Source: Neonectria sp. B-13 | Taxonomy: Eukaryota > Ascomycota > Sordariomycetes > Hypocreales > Nectriaceae | Length of the DNA stretch: 64,000 nucleotides | Direction: 5' to 3' | Assembly (NCBI GenBank): GCA_002682825.1 | Contig: NOKP01000036.1 | Span: 1-64,000 of the forward strand | In this document: piece by piece, positions 1 through 10,461 of the stretch | How the letters are laid out: the number at the start of each line of letters is the position of its first letter | How positions within the stretch are numbered: position 1 is the stretch's first letter | Position numbers and translations under genes: made by a program | The notes under the pieces: model-generated | The model's database searches: none | What the model was told of the DNA's origin: nothing | Seen by the model: the letters and a program-made list of their open reading frames with translations, nothing else

Positions 1-352
1 CCCCCCCCCCCCCCCCAAGGCTATGTCCGACCCGCACCGCGCTTGAGATACTGAGCTTCTCCACGACTCCCTCGAGCACGTCGACAAGAGAAGGCATGAT
101 TATTTTGGTGCCCGTCTTGCTCAGGCTGCTGTGATCCAAACCGGGCCAATCGAACCGAACGACTGTGTACTCAGCCGCGAAGACTTCCGCCAGAGGCTGG
201 AATACATTGGTGTTCGCGCCCAAGCCATCAGTAATGATCATGTACGGCCCGGAGCCATCCACCTCGATGAAGACATCGTACCCAGCTATAGGGGCAAAAA
301 ACGACTGTCGCTTTAGCAGTGCGTTGCTGTTCTTGCTCTCGGTCGCAGTCAT
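1..352 (-). CDS. alpha/beta hydrolase, N-terminal part, cut by window edge
   Basis: Reading the minus strand from the ATG at 352 gives about 117 open codons running off the left edge. The protein has the N-terminal half of an alpha/beta hydrolase: a strand rich in hydrophobic residues, a TDGLGAN oxyanion-type loop, VVRFDWPGLDHS, then VRVGHSLGG, the nucleophile elbow (G-H-S-L-G) with the catalytic serine. This resembles 3-oxoadipate enol-lactonase-like and related hydrolases; the substrate cannot be told. Right after the elbow the sequence becomes a run of 16 C (G on the coding strand), which would read as polyglycine and is probably a contig-end artefact or gap edge. The gene is divergent from the oxygenase at 774, with about 420 bp between the starts, so the two may share a promoter. 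No signal peptide is visible. Confidence 0.75.
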   Translation of the reverse strand, partial: MTATESKNSNALLKRQSFFAPIAGYDVFIEVDGSGPYMIITDGLGANTNVFQPLAEVFAAEYTVVRFDWPGLDHSSLSKTGTKIIMPSLVDVLEGVVEKLSISSAVRVGHSLGGGGG

Positions 353-773
353 CGCGCTAATTGACAGAGCTGGTCGTTTTGAAAATGACTTATGAACCTA
401 CACCCAGCAAGGAAGATTTCAGTTGGTATATGTATTGGCTTCTTCGGACTGGCCAATAGACTGGCTATAATTGATGCCAACTTACCAACCAGAGCGATAA
501 GGATTCTGTCTCACGGTTTCGGCCGCGGGTGGGAACCCGATGCGCATCTCGGCCGCGGACGAGAATTCCGATCCACAATCTTGACCGCGGCTGAGCCCTG
601 ATAACGACATGAGACGAGGGACTCCGTCGACAGATAGATTCCCGAGGAATTATGAGATTTTAAATAAGCTCAGTAGAACTACACCTGTGCATCATATCTT
701 CTTCAATCTTCATCCTTCATCAGCCGACACAGCTAAGCGCCCAAACATACTTCAGTCGTTTACCTGCGCCAAT
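353..773. promoter_or_regulatory. divergent promoter with TCGGCCGCGG direct repeats
   Basis: This is the non-coding interval between two divergent starts. The ten-mer TCGGCCGCGG occurs at 519-528 and again at 549-558, exactly 30 bp apart, and a shorter CCGCGG lies at 585-590. CGG/CCG-rich sites of this kind are typical targets of Zn2Cys6 regulators. That use is inference; the repeats themselves are seen directly. Confidence 0.4.
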
Positions 774-1950
774 ATGCCGATCCCAACCATTGATCTTTCT
801 GGTATATATTTCCAAATGCTACCCAAGTGAATTGTATAGTAACATTACGAAGCAATCGGCGAATCGGAAACGCCAGCCAAGCAGGATCTCATTCAGCAAG
901 TTCAGACTGCCTGCCAGACCTACGGCTTCTTCCAGATTGTTGGCCATGGAGTACCGCAGTCTCTTCTTGACGAAACAATTGAGCAAAGCAAGAACTTCTT
1001 CTCGCTTCCCATAGAAGTCAAGGAGAAATACGATCAGAGTATTTTCCATGCATCTACTTCACAAACTTCCAGAGCTAACTACCTCGTGAAGACCTAGGTG
1101 GGTTAAACCGTGGCTACGAACGCCTGCGGTCTCAAATTTTTGAGAAGAAGACCGAGGGTGATCTTAAAGAAGGATATTACTTTGGAAAAGATTTACCAGC
1201 CACTCACCCGAAAGTTGTGGCCAAGAAGTTCGGCCTGGGTCCCAACAAGTATCCGGATGATGTCAAGAACCCTGCCCGATTCAGAAACGTAATCGACCAG
1301 TACCATGCCGCGATGCTTGCTGTCGCAGAGAATCTAGTTCGTCTTATATGTCGGACTTTGGAGGTAGATGACGACTGGGTCTCCGAGTTTGTCGACACAC
1401 CTATTGCTGTCCTCAGACTGTTGCACTACCCTCCACAGCCATCTGATGCGTCTGAGTGGGAGAGAGGTGGGTTCTAGTTCTATCTAAATCCTCGTGTTGG
1501 AGCTAATGATGAGTGTTTGCCGTAGGTATTGGTGCACATACCGATTTTGGTGCTGTAACCATTCTATTACAGGACATGATTGGAGGTCTTCAGGTTTGGG
1601 ACCGCACCGACTCACAGTGGATCGATGCGACCCCAACCAAAGGTGCTCTCGTTGTCAACCTTGGGAACTTGATGATGAGGTGGACCAACGATCGATACGT
1701 CTCAAACCTTCATCGGGTCATCAACAAGTCCGGGGTGGAGCGATACAGTGTCCCGTTCTTCTTCTCGGGCAACCCAGACTTTATGGTACGGTGCTTCGCC
1801 AACTACGGTGCTGACCAGACGGGTGAGAAGTATCCTCCCACCACTGTCGGGGAGTGGATATCCGGTAGATACGCCGATACCTATGGCACTTCGAAGGAAA
1901 AGGCTGTAGGAGAGCTATCTGTGACAGAAGCTGCAGCTGCTGCAACTTGA
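774..1950 (+). CDS. 2-oxoglutarate/Fe(II)-dependent oxygenase (isopenicillin N synthase-like)
   Basis: Four exons are inferred: 774-801, 853-1038, 1092-1466 and 1526-1950, giving 337 aa. The start MPIPTIDLS is the usual beginning of this family. The DIOX_N region follows (QTYGFFQIVGHGVP), then the jelly-roll core with the iron ligands in GIGAHTDFGAV (HxD) and NLHRVI (distal His), and RYS (R-x-S, the 2-oxoglutarate carboxylate site) shortly after. All catalytic positions are present and the length is normal. Enzymes of this type hydroxylate, desaturate or cyclise small molecules in the cytosol. The substrate is unknown. Neighbours are an alpha/beta hydrolase on the opposite strand and an MFS transporter downstream, suggesting a small-molecule utilisation or secondary-metabolite role. 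Confidence 0.88.
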
Positions 1951-2065
1951 CAAGATATTTTCTGAAGGGCGCAACCATATTTGTCTCGGCTAGTCAATTT
2001 GAGTTGCTTATCCCTATATATTATGTATTTATTGCATTTACCTCCCACCTCAAGACACTCTCTGT

Positions 2066-4036
2066 CTAGAATCGCCGCTCAGTGTCCTCAACCATAGAAA
2101 CACGGCCGCCCTCAGTCTTCTCGTTGTGAAGAATCTCCTGAACATCGTGGCGAACCTTTTCCTCCTCGGTTGGGTACGCTCGCTTGAACATGGTCCAGAG
2201 TGAATGCTGGAAGAGATCGTCCATGGACTCAATGCTACGGCCCTTGAGTTCCGGAAGACAGAAGTACACAAAGATGACACCAATGTAAGTCACAACGCCA
2301 AAGAAAAGGAAAGTGCCATATCCCATGGTACTGAACATATGAGGAGTAGCCGAAGTGATGCCATAATTGACGATCCAGTTTACGAACAAGCAGCAAGCCA
2401 TGCAGACGGATCGAATACGAGCAGGGAATATCTCGGCGGCAACCACGTACGGGGCAACGGAGTGGCCAAACGACCATCCAAAAGCATACAAGTAGATCCT
2501 TTCGCGATCGGTTAGTTCTAGATTCTTAAAGTAGTCACTGGTGTCAGCCTACTCACCAGATTATGCCAACAATCCCACCGGCAGTGGTACCTCCACCAGC
2601 CTCCGGATTCTCAAAACGGAGATAGAGGCCAATATAAAGCATAGCAGTGGCTTGAATGGTGGCACCGATCATGAGCGGGAGACGGCGGCCAACGCGGTCA
2701 ACGATGAGAGTAACGTAGATGATGGTTGTTACCAATTTGACGACGCCGTAAACCCCGGTTGTGAGAAGCGAGCTAGAGCCTTCTGGAACACCAATCATGG
2801 AGAAGATCTGGGGCGCAAAGTAGTTGATAGAGTCAGTGCCAGTGAGCTTATGGAAGAGGAAAAGCATGATGGCGAGGAAGAGTCGACGGCGGTTGCTGGC
2901 GTTGGTGGCGATCTCGCGTACGACAGTGACGTAACTATAGCCTAGCAGAGTTAGTTGAGGTTTACTTATACACAGTAATGAGACGAGGACTCACCTTTCA
3001 CCTGGCTCTGCTCCAACTCCGCTTGTGCGGTAATCTCCATGTACTCCTCGTTGACGTAAGGGTGGTCGGCCGGTAAGCCTCGCAACTTGCAAAGATTCTT
3101 GAGACCAAGTTCGTATTTGCCCTTGGAAATGAGGGCACGAGGCGTCTCGACGACGACTGAGGATCAAAGGCGTCAGTTGAGCTTCCTAAACGAAGTCTTG
3201 TTGCGGGCACTTACACCAGATGAGAGAGAAAAGAAAGAAGCCTGGAATGAGCTGGATGCCGAGGGCGAGCTGCCACGGCTTGTTGTCGTTTGGGTCCTGG
3301 CTTGGCCAGAGGCTGACGGCGTAGTTGACCCAGAAAGCAACAGCAAGGGCAAAGATGATCATCAGGTTGTACGAGGTGGTGAGGGAGCCTCGGATCGACT
3401 TGGGCGAGTTCTCGGCGAGGTACTGGGGAGCAAGCTGCAGGATTCGAAGTGATTAGAAGCTGGTCATCTGAGGAACGAGAAGCAAGAACACTCACCATGG
3501 ATGTAGCACCAATAGCCACGCCAGCCAAAAGTCTCCCGGCGTAGAGAACGTTTAGCTTGGGGACTTCCTGCATGGCACAGCCGAGGAGAAAGAGAGCTGA
3601 CATGGCCGTGACGGATTTCTTCCGGCCAAGGAAGTCGGCTAGAGGCGCTGCTAGGAGCGCGCCGGCGGAACCACCTGCAGCCACTGTTTGTCTGTGTTAG
3701 GATGGTGTCGTAGTATCGTATCTTGGACTTTGTGATCTCACTTACGCATAGCTGCAATGTTTCCCTCTGTGACCGAAGTTAGCCTCCACAATCGTGTCGT
3801 ACAACTATCTTAGACTCACCTCTTGTGTCTGCCTCCTGGGTGCTCAAACCCTCGAAGCCAAACGCCCGTCGAAAGGACGGAAACGTCATAATCCCGCCGA
3901 TGTTTCCCTGATCGAATCCATAGGAGCAACCAGCAAAGGCAATAGTCACGCCCAACAACGCAAGCTGTTTGTTGAAGATTTCACTGGGGTCTTTCTTCCA
4001 GTCGGGAGAAGCCCAGAGCGAGGTTCCGCCGCCCAT
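2066..4036 (-). CDS. MFS sugar-porter family transporter
   Basis: Multi-exon gene starting at the ATG at 4036 (MGGGTSLWASPDW) and ending at 2066, about 530-540 aa. Spliced exons give an MFS sugar-porter sequence: GYDFGN-type motif in TM1 (GCSYGFDQGNIGG), DFLGRKKSV (the D-R-x-G-R-R/K loop 2-3 motif), YAGRLLAGVAIG, LAPQYLAENSPKSIRG, a VVETPRAL motif in place of PESPR, DRVGRRLPL in the second half, and APYVVAAEIFPARIR followed by LPELKGRS near the C-terminus. These are the hallmarks of H+-coupled sugar, quinate or sugar-acid permeases of the plasma membrane. All introns keep frame and show consensus splice sites. It diverges from the sialidase-like gene, with CreA-type sites between them. Confidence 0.87.
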
Positions 4037-4240
4037 TGTTGCGGTATGGGATGTGCTGCGTGAGTGTCAACACGGGTCGAGGAACTGGAAGGTATCTCTG
4101 TTGTGAGGCTGTAGTTATTCCTCTTGCTCTGGGAAGCGAAGAAAATAACATAGGGAGACTCACTCACAACATATACTCAGACTACTCTATGAAGCGCCTC
4201 GTCCGAAAACCCCATGGGGATATGAGCAACTAGCAAGGTT

Positions 4241-4454
4241 CCCCGCGCGGGGGGGACGACTCGGTCCATGCTCCAAGCCTCGATTGCCGGTATCACTCGT
4301 AGCTCGAGTCAATACCCCAGGTTCTGACTTGCATCATCTCAAAGCCGGTTGGGCTGTCGACTTCCCCACATCTGATCATCGCAGCTAGGGCGGAAACGGA
4401 GGCTTCGGACACAAGTCCTAGCTGCAGACCGGCCTCCAACTCTGCCTGGTGGGG
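4241..4454. promoter_or_regulatory. cluster of CreA-type (SYGGRG) sites in a divergent promoter
   Basis: Between the transporter start (4036, minus) and the sialidase-like start (4720, plus) four SYGGRG matches are visible: CCCCGC at 4241-4246 facing GCGGGG at 4247-4252, forming a palindrome, CCCCAC at 4364-4369 and GTGGGG at 4449-4454. SYGGRG is the consensus of the fungal carbon-catabolite repressor CreA/Cre1, which often needs paired sites. Repression of the transporter by glucose is an inference from the motifs. Confidence 0.4.
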
Positions 4455-4719
4455 TCACCCGACTCACGGCACTCCCAGTGCAACATGGCAAGGACGGATT
4501 AGACGAGGGCGGTGCGGAGATGGATCCGGAGCTACTCCATGACATCTGGCCGACGGGCACGTCAGGGTGTGAACACGGCGATAAAGCTGGAGGGTTCCTT
4601 GATGATCACTCTACTCTAGAACACTGGCATAGGTTGCACAGACACACATGCACATCACTGCATTGCCTCCACAGGTTCCTTTATTCCTGGCATCCTCCGA
4701 GATTATCACCAACTTCAGA

Positions 4720-5865
4720 ATGCCCTCTCCCAGTCTTTCCACCGCTGCTCTCCCCGCAGCTACTATCCAGTCTCATGCATCCAACCTCTTGCAGCTACCA
4801 GACAAGACACTACTCTGCACCTGGTTCGGTGGTTCACAAGAGGGCCTCCCGGACATCAGCATCTGGCTCTCTCGCCAAGAGGCTGGGTCGAACACCTGGT
4901 CTGCGCCTCAGAAGATCTCCTCGGATACCAACCGAAGCTGTCAAAACCCGGTCCTGTTCAGAGCACCTAAAACTGGCGATATCTGGCTGTTTCACACCTC
5001 GCAAGATGCGGGCAACCAGGACGGAGCTGTCGTTATGGCCCGCACTTCCAGTGATAATGGTGCTACATGGTCTGCACCACGCTATCCGCTCGAGGGCAAG
5101 ACCGGCGTGTTTGTTCGTCAGCCGCTTGTAGTTCTCGAAGACGGGACTTGGGTTCTTCCCATCTTCTACTGTCGGTCTTCGCCTGGACAGCGATGGGTTG
5201 GCCACAACGACATCTCTGCCATTTTCTTCTCTCGTGACGACGGCAAAACCTGGACGGAAAACGTTGTGCCTGAGAGTGTCGGAGCCGTTCACATGCAGAT
5301 TGTTCCGCCTGCAAAGGGGAAGTCTGGATACGTCGCTTTCTTCCGCAGTCGCTGGGCCGACTGTATCTACCGCTCGACTTCATCAGACGGCCTGAACTGG
5401 GCTCCTCCGAAGCCTACCAAACTGCCCAACCCCAACAGCGGCATTTGTGCGGCTCGATTACCGTCAGGCAATATTGCACTCGTATTTAACCTCTCTGCTT
5501 CTGAGCCTCACCTGGATAGGCGCGAGGGACTGTACGACGACATCACCCCAGAGGACGACAAGCGCCCTAATCAAGCCTCTGTCAACGGCAAGGTGGCCGT
5601 CTGGGGTACTCCACGCAAGACATTGACGGTAGGCATATCCAGCGACGAGGGCATCACGTGGAAGGAGAGAGTCCTCGAGGACGGGGATGGGTTTTGCATG
5701 ACGAATAACTCAAGGGAGAAGACAAATCGCGAGTTGAGCTACCCGTGTATACTGGCTGAACAGGATAAGCCCGACGCCCTGGTGCATATTTCCTTCACGT
5801 TTCATCGACAGTACATCAAGTATGTCAGGATCAAGGATGTAGAGCAATGGGTAGACAGTGCGTGA
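4720..5865 (+). CDS. BNR-repeat sialidase-like protein
   Basis: Single-exon gene. An in-frame ATG at 4648 would add 24 residues, but the ATG at 4720 (MPSPSLSTAALPAA) starts closer to the conserved domain, giving 381 aa. The protein shows the six-bladed propeller pattern of the BNR_2/sialidase superfamily: LLCTWFGGSQEG (the conserved WF-G-G near the start), Asp-box-type repeats SSDNGATW and SRDDGKTW and a later SSDEGITW, GVFVRQPLVVLEDGTWVLP, and SNSGICAARLPSGNIALVFN. No secretion signal is visible, which is unusual for a secreted sialidase. Members of this superfamily include sialidases and several unrelated glycan-active enzymes, so true sialidase activity should not be assumed. The gene shares a promoter with the sugar-porter gene. 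Confidence 0.75.
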   Translation: MPSPSLSTAALPAATIQSHASNLLQLPDKTLLCTWFGGSQEGLPDISIWLSRQEAGSNTWSAPQKISSDTNRSCQNPVLFRAPKTGDIWLFHTSQDAGNQDGAVVMARTSSDNGATWSAPRYPLEGKTGVFVRQPLVVLEDGTWVLPIFYCRSSPGQRWVGHNDISAIFFSRDDGKTWTENVVPESVGAVHMQIVPPAKGKSGYVAFFRSRWADCIYRSTSSDGLNWAPPKPTKLPNPNSGICAARLPSGNIALVFNLSASEPHLDRREGLYDDITPEDDKRPNQASVNGKVAVWGTPRKTLTVGISSDEGITWKERVLEDGDGFCMTNNSREKTNRELSYPCILAEQDKPDALVHISFTFHRQYIKYVRIKDVEQWVDSA

Positions 5866-5974
5866 CATAGAGGTAGAATCTATTAATGAATTGCGTTAAT
5901 CACAAACATATGAGCTCATGATATCCACCGACACATCTACCTCCGTTCCGACCACTTCTTATCCCGTGTCTCTT

Positions 5975-6799
5975 TCACGGAATCAAATCCTCTGTTCCCT
6001 GCTGATAGTTTCTCAACCTTTGTAACTCCTGTCCGTCTGCATCCTCCTTCAACTCCTCATTATACACATTGACACACCTAAGCATGCTAACGTTGCCGGA
6101 TTTCGCTCGGACCGGCACGCCCATCTTCCCCTTCAAGTACGCTGGCCATCTCTTTGCGTAGGAGCCTCGAATAGCCATCTTCTTCAACCCTTTGATCTGT
6201 CCCAAGGCACGTACAAAGTCCAAGTTGTCTCCCAAACCCCTCTCCTCAGCTCCTCTCACGTACTCCCAACTGTACTCACATTCTGCGAACCATTCCACGT
6301 GGATAGCACGTAGCCCGGTAGCATCCTTAGCCAGAGTATCGAACAATTTCACCCATGAACCAGTTTCCCTTTGGCATGGCACCGAGATCTGCAGCATCCT
6401 CAACAGTTTGACGTTTCTGGGGCCGATTTGTACCATGAATTGAAGCATCTGCTCCGGCCCCGTGACCCGGAATTCATTTTGCGAGTACAAGATCGAATTT
6501 GCCTCGTCGTTTATTCTCCTGCACGTTCGGAGCATGTGTGGTCCCAGGTTTTTAAGCATGTACGGGCTGATGGGCTTTTGCGCCCAGGCTTCTTGGGACC
6601 AACGAGCATAGTCTTTTGACTGAAATCGGCTCACAAGGAGCAGATCGTAGATTTCGAGTCGGACTTCGATTGGTAGGGTGAAAAATGAGGCTGTTTTCTT
6701 TGGGGAGAGTTCTCCCTCCGAAGCCTCTCGGTCGGAGACACTATCTGCACATTGTTCCATTTTCCTTGTGAGAGGTGCTGGGACTGGAGATGACGCCAT
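5975..6799 (-). CDS. 2EXR-type fungal protein of unknown function
   Basis: Single-exon gene of 274 aa starting at the ATG at 6799. Residues about 35-60 read FFTLPIEVRLEIYDLLL, the F-box-like opening of the 2EXR/DUF7730 families that are greatly expanded in filamentous ascomycetes. This is followed by HMLRTCRRINDEANSILYSQNEF, also standard for the group. The rest contains alternating helices and strands (KLLRMLQISVP, LRAIHVEWF, LKKMAIRGS) that resemble a degenerate leucine-rich-repeat layout. No biochemical role is known for this class. It is convergent with the sialidase-like gene, 110 bp between stops. Confidence 0.7.
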   Translation of the reverse strand: MASSPVPAPLTRKMEQCADSVSDREASEGELSPKKTASFFTLPIEVRLEIYDLLLVSRFQSKDYARWSQEAWAQKPISPYMLKNLGPHMLRTCRRINDEANSILYSQNEFRVTGPEQMLQFMVQIGPRNVKLLRMLQISVPCQRETGSWVKLFDTLAKDATGLRAIHVEWFAECEYSWEYVRGAEERGLGDNLDFVRALGQIKGLKKMAIRGSYAKRWPAYLKGKMGVPVRAKSGNVSMLRCVNVYNEELKEDADGQELQRLRNYQQGTEDLIP

Positions 6800-7647
6800 G
6801 CTGCTTGTTTTTTGAGCGGGGAAGAAATGAGAGGAGTTGATAGAGGGATGGGTTCTTGATCCGAGTTAGTTTCTGCTCGGTTTCGGCAACACTTTGATGC
6901 GCCTCATTCATCAGTCTGTTCTACAGCGAGACCGAGTAAATACAACGAACTACAATTAATTATACCGCATCCAAAGACCCGTTAATTCCACTCAATTTCA
7001 TGTTTGTGAGAACTGTTTGTCAAATACAGGAAGCAAGGGATTGGCTTGATCAGTACCGGAAGACGAGACAACCCAACACCAAATCAAAGCCTTGCGAACC
7101 GCGGCTTACAAAGAGAACACCATCTTCGAAGACAGGCGATACCGAGTACGAATTGTGAAAAGCCCGGGGCTATCCCAGCAGACATTGTAATTGGCGTCGT
7201 TAACTACGGCGGGAGGTCAAAGCCAAGCTGCATTAGGACGCATTTTATGACTACGGATCGGACTACCGTGATAGTCGGCAGGGAACAGGATGCGGAAACA
7301 AGCGAGGGTAACCCTGGGACAGTAACAGTAACCCTGTGGAGCAGAAACATCGGCCGCGGGGGAGTGGACACGGAGGTCTCGGCCGACGTGGGGCCAACGA
7401 TGGATGAGGGTACAGACAGACGAGATTCACTGCAACCGATGGATACAACGACGTGATGACATTCTCAGACGCCTGAGCAGCTTTGCATTAGTGTATCTAA
7501 ACGTTTCAGAACAACATCAAACTAGAAACAATGGGTGGGTATCGATATCATCAGAGACGTGGACGCCTGCTCCTTCGTTTCCCATCTCGTACATCAGAAT
7601 GGAACGGTCCTCCAGGTATGCAAATCATCAGTCATGTGCGACGTTAA
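6800..7647. other. intergenic, no gene seen
   Basis: No ORF with recognisable similarity is present; the + strand reading frame at 7046-7456 has no codon or motif support. A third copy of the ten-mer TCGGCCGCGG lies at 7350-7359, matching the pair at 519-558. Confidence 0.5.
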
Positions 7648-10461
7648 TTATGCTTCAGCAGTCTCCGTCTTTTCCGCCTTCTCCTTGAGCTGCTTCAGCT
7701 CCTCCTCGAGCGCCTTGGTCTTGTCCAGGGCCTCGTTCTTTTCCGTCTCGGCCCGGTCCAGCTTGGCCTTAAGCACGTCCTCGATGATCTTGCTCCGCTT
7801 CACGGCCTTGTCCTTCTCACCCTCGGCGGTTGTGAGGCTGGCCTTGGCCTCCTCCAGCTGCGTCTTCAGGGCGGCTTCAGAGTCCTTCTTCTCCGTCTCG
7901 GCGGTGGAGAGACTCGCCTCGGCAGCCTCAAGCTTGGCCTTCAAGGCGGCTTCGGCATCCTTGGCGCTCTTCGTCTCGCCCTCAGCAGCGGTGAGGCTGG
8001 CCTGGGCCTCCTCGAGCTTGGTCTTCAAGGCATCCTGGGACTCCTCTGCCTCCTTCTTAGCGGTCTCAGTAGTAGAGAGACTTGACTCGGCGGCCTCGAG
8101 CTTGGTCTTCAGGGCAGACTCGGCCTCCGAGGCCTCCTTCTTCTCGCTCTCAGCAGCGGCGAGGCTGGCCTGGGCCTCCTCGAGCTTAGTCTTCAGGGAA
8201 GACTCGGCATCCTTGGCCTCTTTGCTTTGCGCCTCGGCGGTAGCAAGAGAAGATGTGGCCTCGGCGAGCTTGGTCTTCAAGGAAGCCTCAGCATCCTTGG
8301 CTGCCGTCTTGTCGGCTTCCGCAGTGGCAAGGCTGGCCTTGACGTCCTCAAGTTGAATCTTCAGAGCATCCTCGACGTCGGTGGCCAGGGCCTTGTCGCT
8401 CTCCGCGGTGGACAGGCTGGACTGTGCCTCTTCCAGCTTCGTCTTCAGGGCAGCCTCGGCGTCCTTGGCCTCCTTCTTCTCCGACTCGGCAGTGGCGAGA
8501 GTGGCCTGAGCCTCATCCAGCTTCGCCTTCAAGGAAGTCTCGGCCTCCTTAGCCGCCGCCTTGTCAGCTTCAGCAGTAGCGAGAGAAGCCTGGGCCTCCT
8601 CGAGCTTCGTCTTCAGAGCAGTCTCGGCGTCCGAAGCAGAAGCCTTGTCGGCTTCGGCGCTGGATAGAGTAGACTGGGCCTCCTCAAGCTTGGTCTTCAG
8701 GGCAGCCTCGGCGTCAACGGCCTGCTTCTTCTCGGATTCGGCAGTGGCGAGACTAGACTCGGCCTCCTGGAGCTTTGTCGCCAAGGCAGCTTCCGCATCC
8801 TTTGACTTTTGTGCTTCAGACTCGAGGCTAGCGATCTTGGTCTCGAGCTCCGTCTTTTCCTAAGCGTGTGTTAGTCACCAAGTCTGAACAAAGATTGGAT
8901 GTGTAGTTCTTACCGTCTGCAGGGCCTTGAGGTCATCCTCAGCCTTGGTAGCCTTGCTCTCCGCCGCCTCGACTTGCTCCTCGAGAGCAGAAAGCTTCGT
9001 CGCCTCTTCCTCGTGGGTCTTCTTCAGGGACTCAACCTCCTCGGTGGCAGCCTTGAGCTTGGCCAAGTCGTCGTCGTGTTGCTTCTGCGAGGCCTCGTTG
9101 TCGCCGGATGAGGCCAGGAGCTTGGCAGCTTGGGCGTCGTGGTCCTGCTTCAGGGCCTCGTGCTCCTCCGATGCCGTCTTGAGCTTGGCTGCGGTGTCCT
9201 CGTGTTGTTTTTGGAGAGCATCATGCTCGGTCGTCACGGTCTGGAGCTTCGCGGCGCCCTCCTCGAGTTCCTTCTTCAGGGATCCTTGTTCCTCGGTCAG
9301 GGTCTGGATCTTGGTCTCGAGATCGGCGACCTCTTGCTTGGCCTTGTCAGCCTGAGCTGCGTTCTCCTCGCTGAGCTTCTTCTGGGTCTCCTCGGACTTG
9401 GCGAAGGCGGCCTCGGCCTTGGCAATATCGGCGCGGTACTTCTCCAGCTGGGCCTCTTGCTCGCTCTGGGTGGTCTGTTTTTGCTCCTCGGCGGCGGCAA
9501 GGTCCTTCTTCGCCGTCTCCAGCTCCTTGGTGAGGTTGTCGTGGGTGGTCTGCAGCGCAGTGTGCTCGTCCTTCAAGTCTGCGTGTTGCTTCTGGGCAGC
9601 GACGAGCTCCGAGGACGAATCCTTCTTCAGGGCCTCGTTGGACTCCTCGAGCGTGGCGCACTTGGCCTGCAGGTCGGCCAACTCCTTCTTCACGGCGGCG
9701 AGCTCGGCCTCGGAATCGGACTGGAGCTTGTCGTGGGCTTGTTGTAGGAGGGTGAACTTTTCTTGTGACTCGGCCAGGTCCTTCTTGGCAGCCTCGAGTC
9801 CGGTCTCGGAGGCAGTGAGGAGCTGGTCGTGTTCTTGCTGCAGGGTGACAAACTTGTCCTTGGAATCGTTGACGGCCTTCTTCTGGTCCTCAAGTCCCTG
9901 GACGGAGGCGGTGAGGTCGGTCTCGAGCTTGTCGTGGGACTCCTGCAGCGTCTGGAGCTTCTGGTCGGACTCGGCGATCTTTGCTTGCAGGGACGAGATC
10001 TGCTCCTTCAGCGCGGCCTCGAGGGCGACACGCTCCTCCCTTGTGATGGCCAGTTGGCCGACGACGGTAGCCAGCTCATCGGCGAGCGACTGCTTTTCTT
10101 GGTCGAGGCCCTGGAGCTTCGCCTCCAAGACGCCGAGCTGGGTCTTGGAAGTCTCGAGCTCCGAGGCACGAGCAGTCGCGGCGTCCTCGGTGGAGCGAAG
10201 CTGCTGGGCGACCTTGTCGCTGTTGCCCTTGAGCTGGGCCTGCAGCGAGGCAGACTGGGCGTCGAGGCCCTTGATCTTTGCCCGCAGCTCCTCGGCCTCT
10301 TGGGTCACCGATGTGTACTCCTTCTCCTTCTTGGAGAGGTCTTCCTCGAGGATGGTGATGGTCTCCTCGCGGTCGTTGAGCTTGGATTCGAGGGCGACCA
10401 GGTCCGCGTGGGTGAGGCTCCCACCGCTCGCGGGGGAGAAGACGGAAAGGACGTTTCCCAT
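7648..10461 (-). CDS. long coiled-coil protein with N-myristoylation signal and 28-residue repeats
   Basis: Two exons, 10461-8914 and 8859-7648, separated by a 54-bp intron, give 919 aa. The start MGNVLSVFSPAS fits the N-myristoylation rule (Gly2, Ser6), pointing to membrane attachment. Nearly everything after residue 25 is predicted coiled coil: Lys/Glu/Ala/Leu-rich with heptad spacing and no Cys or Trp core. Exon 1 has irregular heptads (LQQEHDQL, LQQAHDKL, LEESNEAL). Exon 2 holds about twelve tandem 28-residue (four-heptad) units of the type LEEAQASLATAEADKAA, ending LKEKAEKTETAEA. Upstream in-frame codons to 10794 exist but lack this signal. No homologue is recognised by name; a scaffold, tether or stress-related role is possible. 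The long antisense frames here are by-products of the repeat codon bias. Confidence 0.8.
7750..8790 (-). repeat. 84-bp coding tandem repeat (28 aa, about 12 units)
   Basis: Successive units start LEEAQ/LDEAQ/LEAAE and end ALKTK or SLKAK, each 28 residues long. The unit after LEAAEASLSTAETEKK is three residues shorter, and the next is four longer, so the array decays towards the C-terminus. The identical length and high identity show origin by tandem duplication. Confidence 0.8.

Noticed and set aside
7046..7456. + strand frame of 136 codons between the 2EXR and coiled-coil genes
   Set aside because: No conserved pattern, high basic/Gly content typical of random GC-rich sequence, no splice or start support.
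7535..8356. + strand frame of 273 codons opposite the 28-residue repeats
   Set aside because: Its sequence repeats with the same 84-bp period and is composed only of the complement of the coiled-coil codons.
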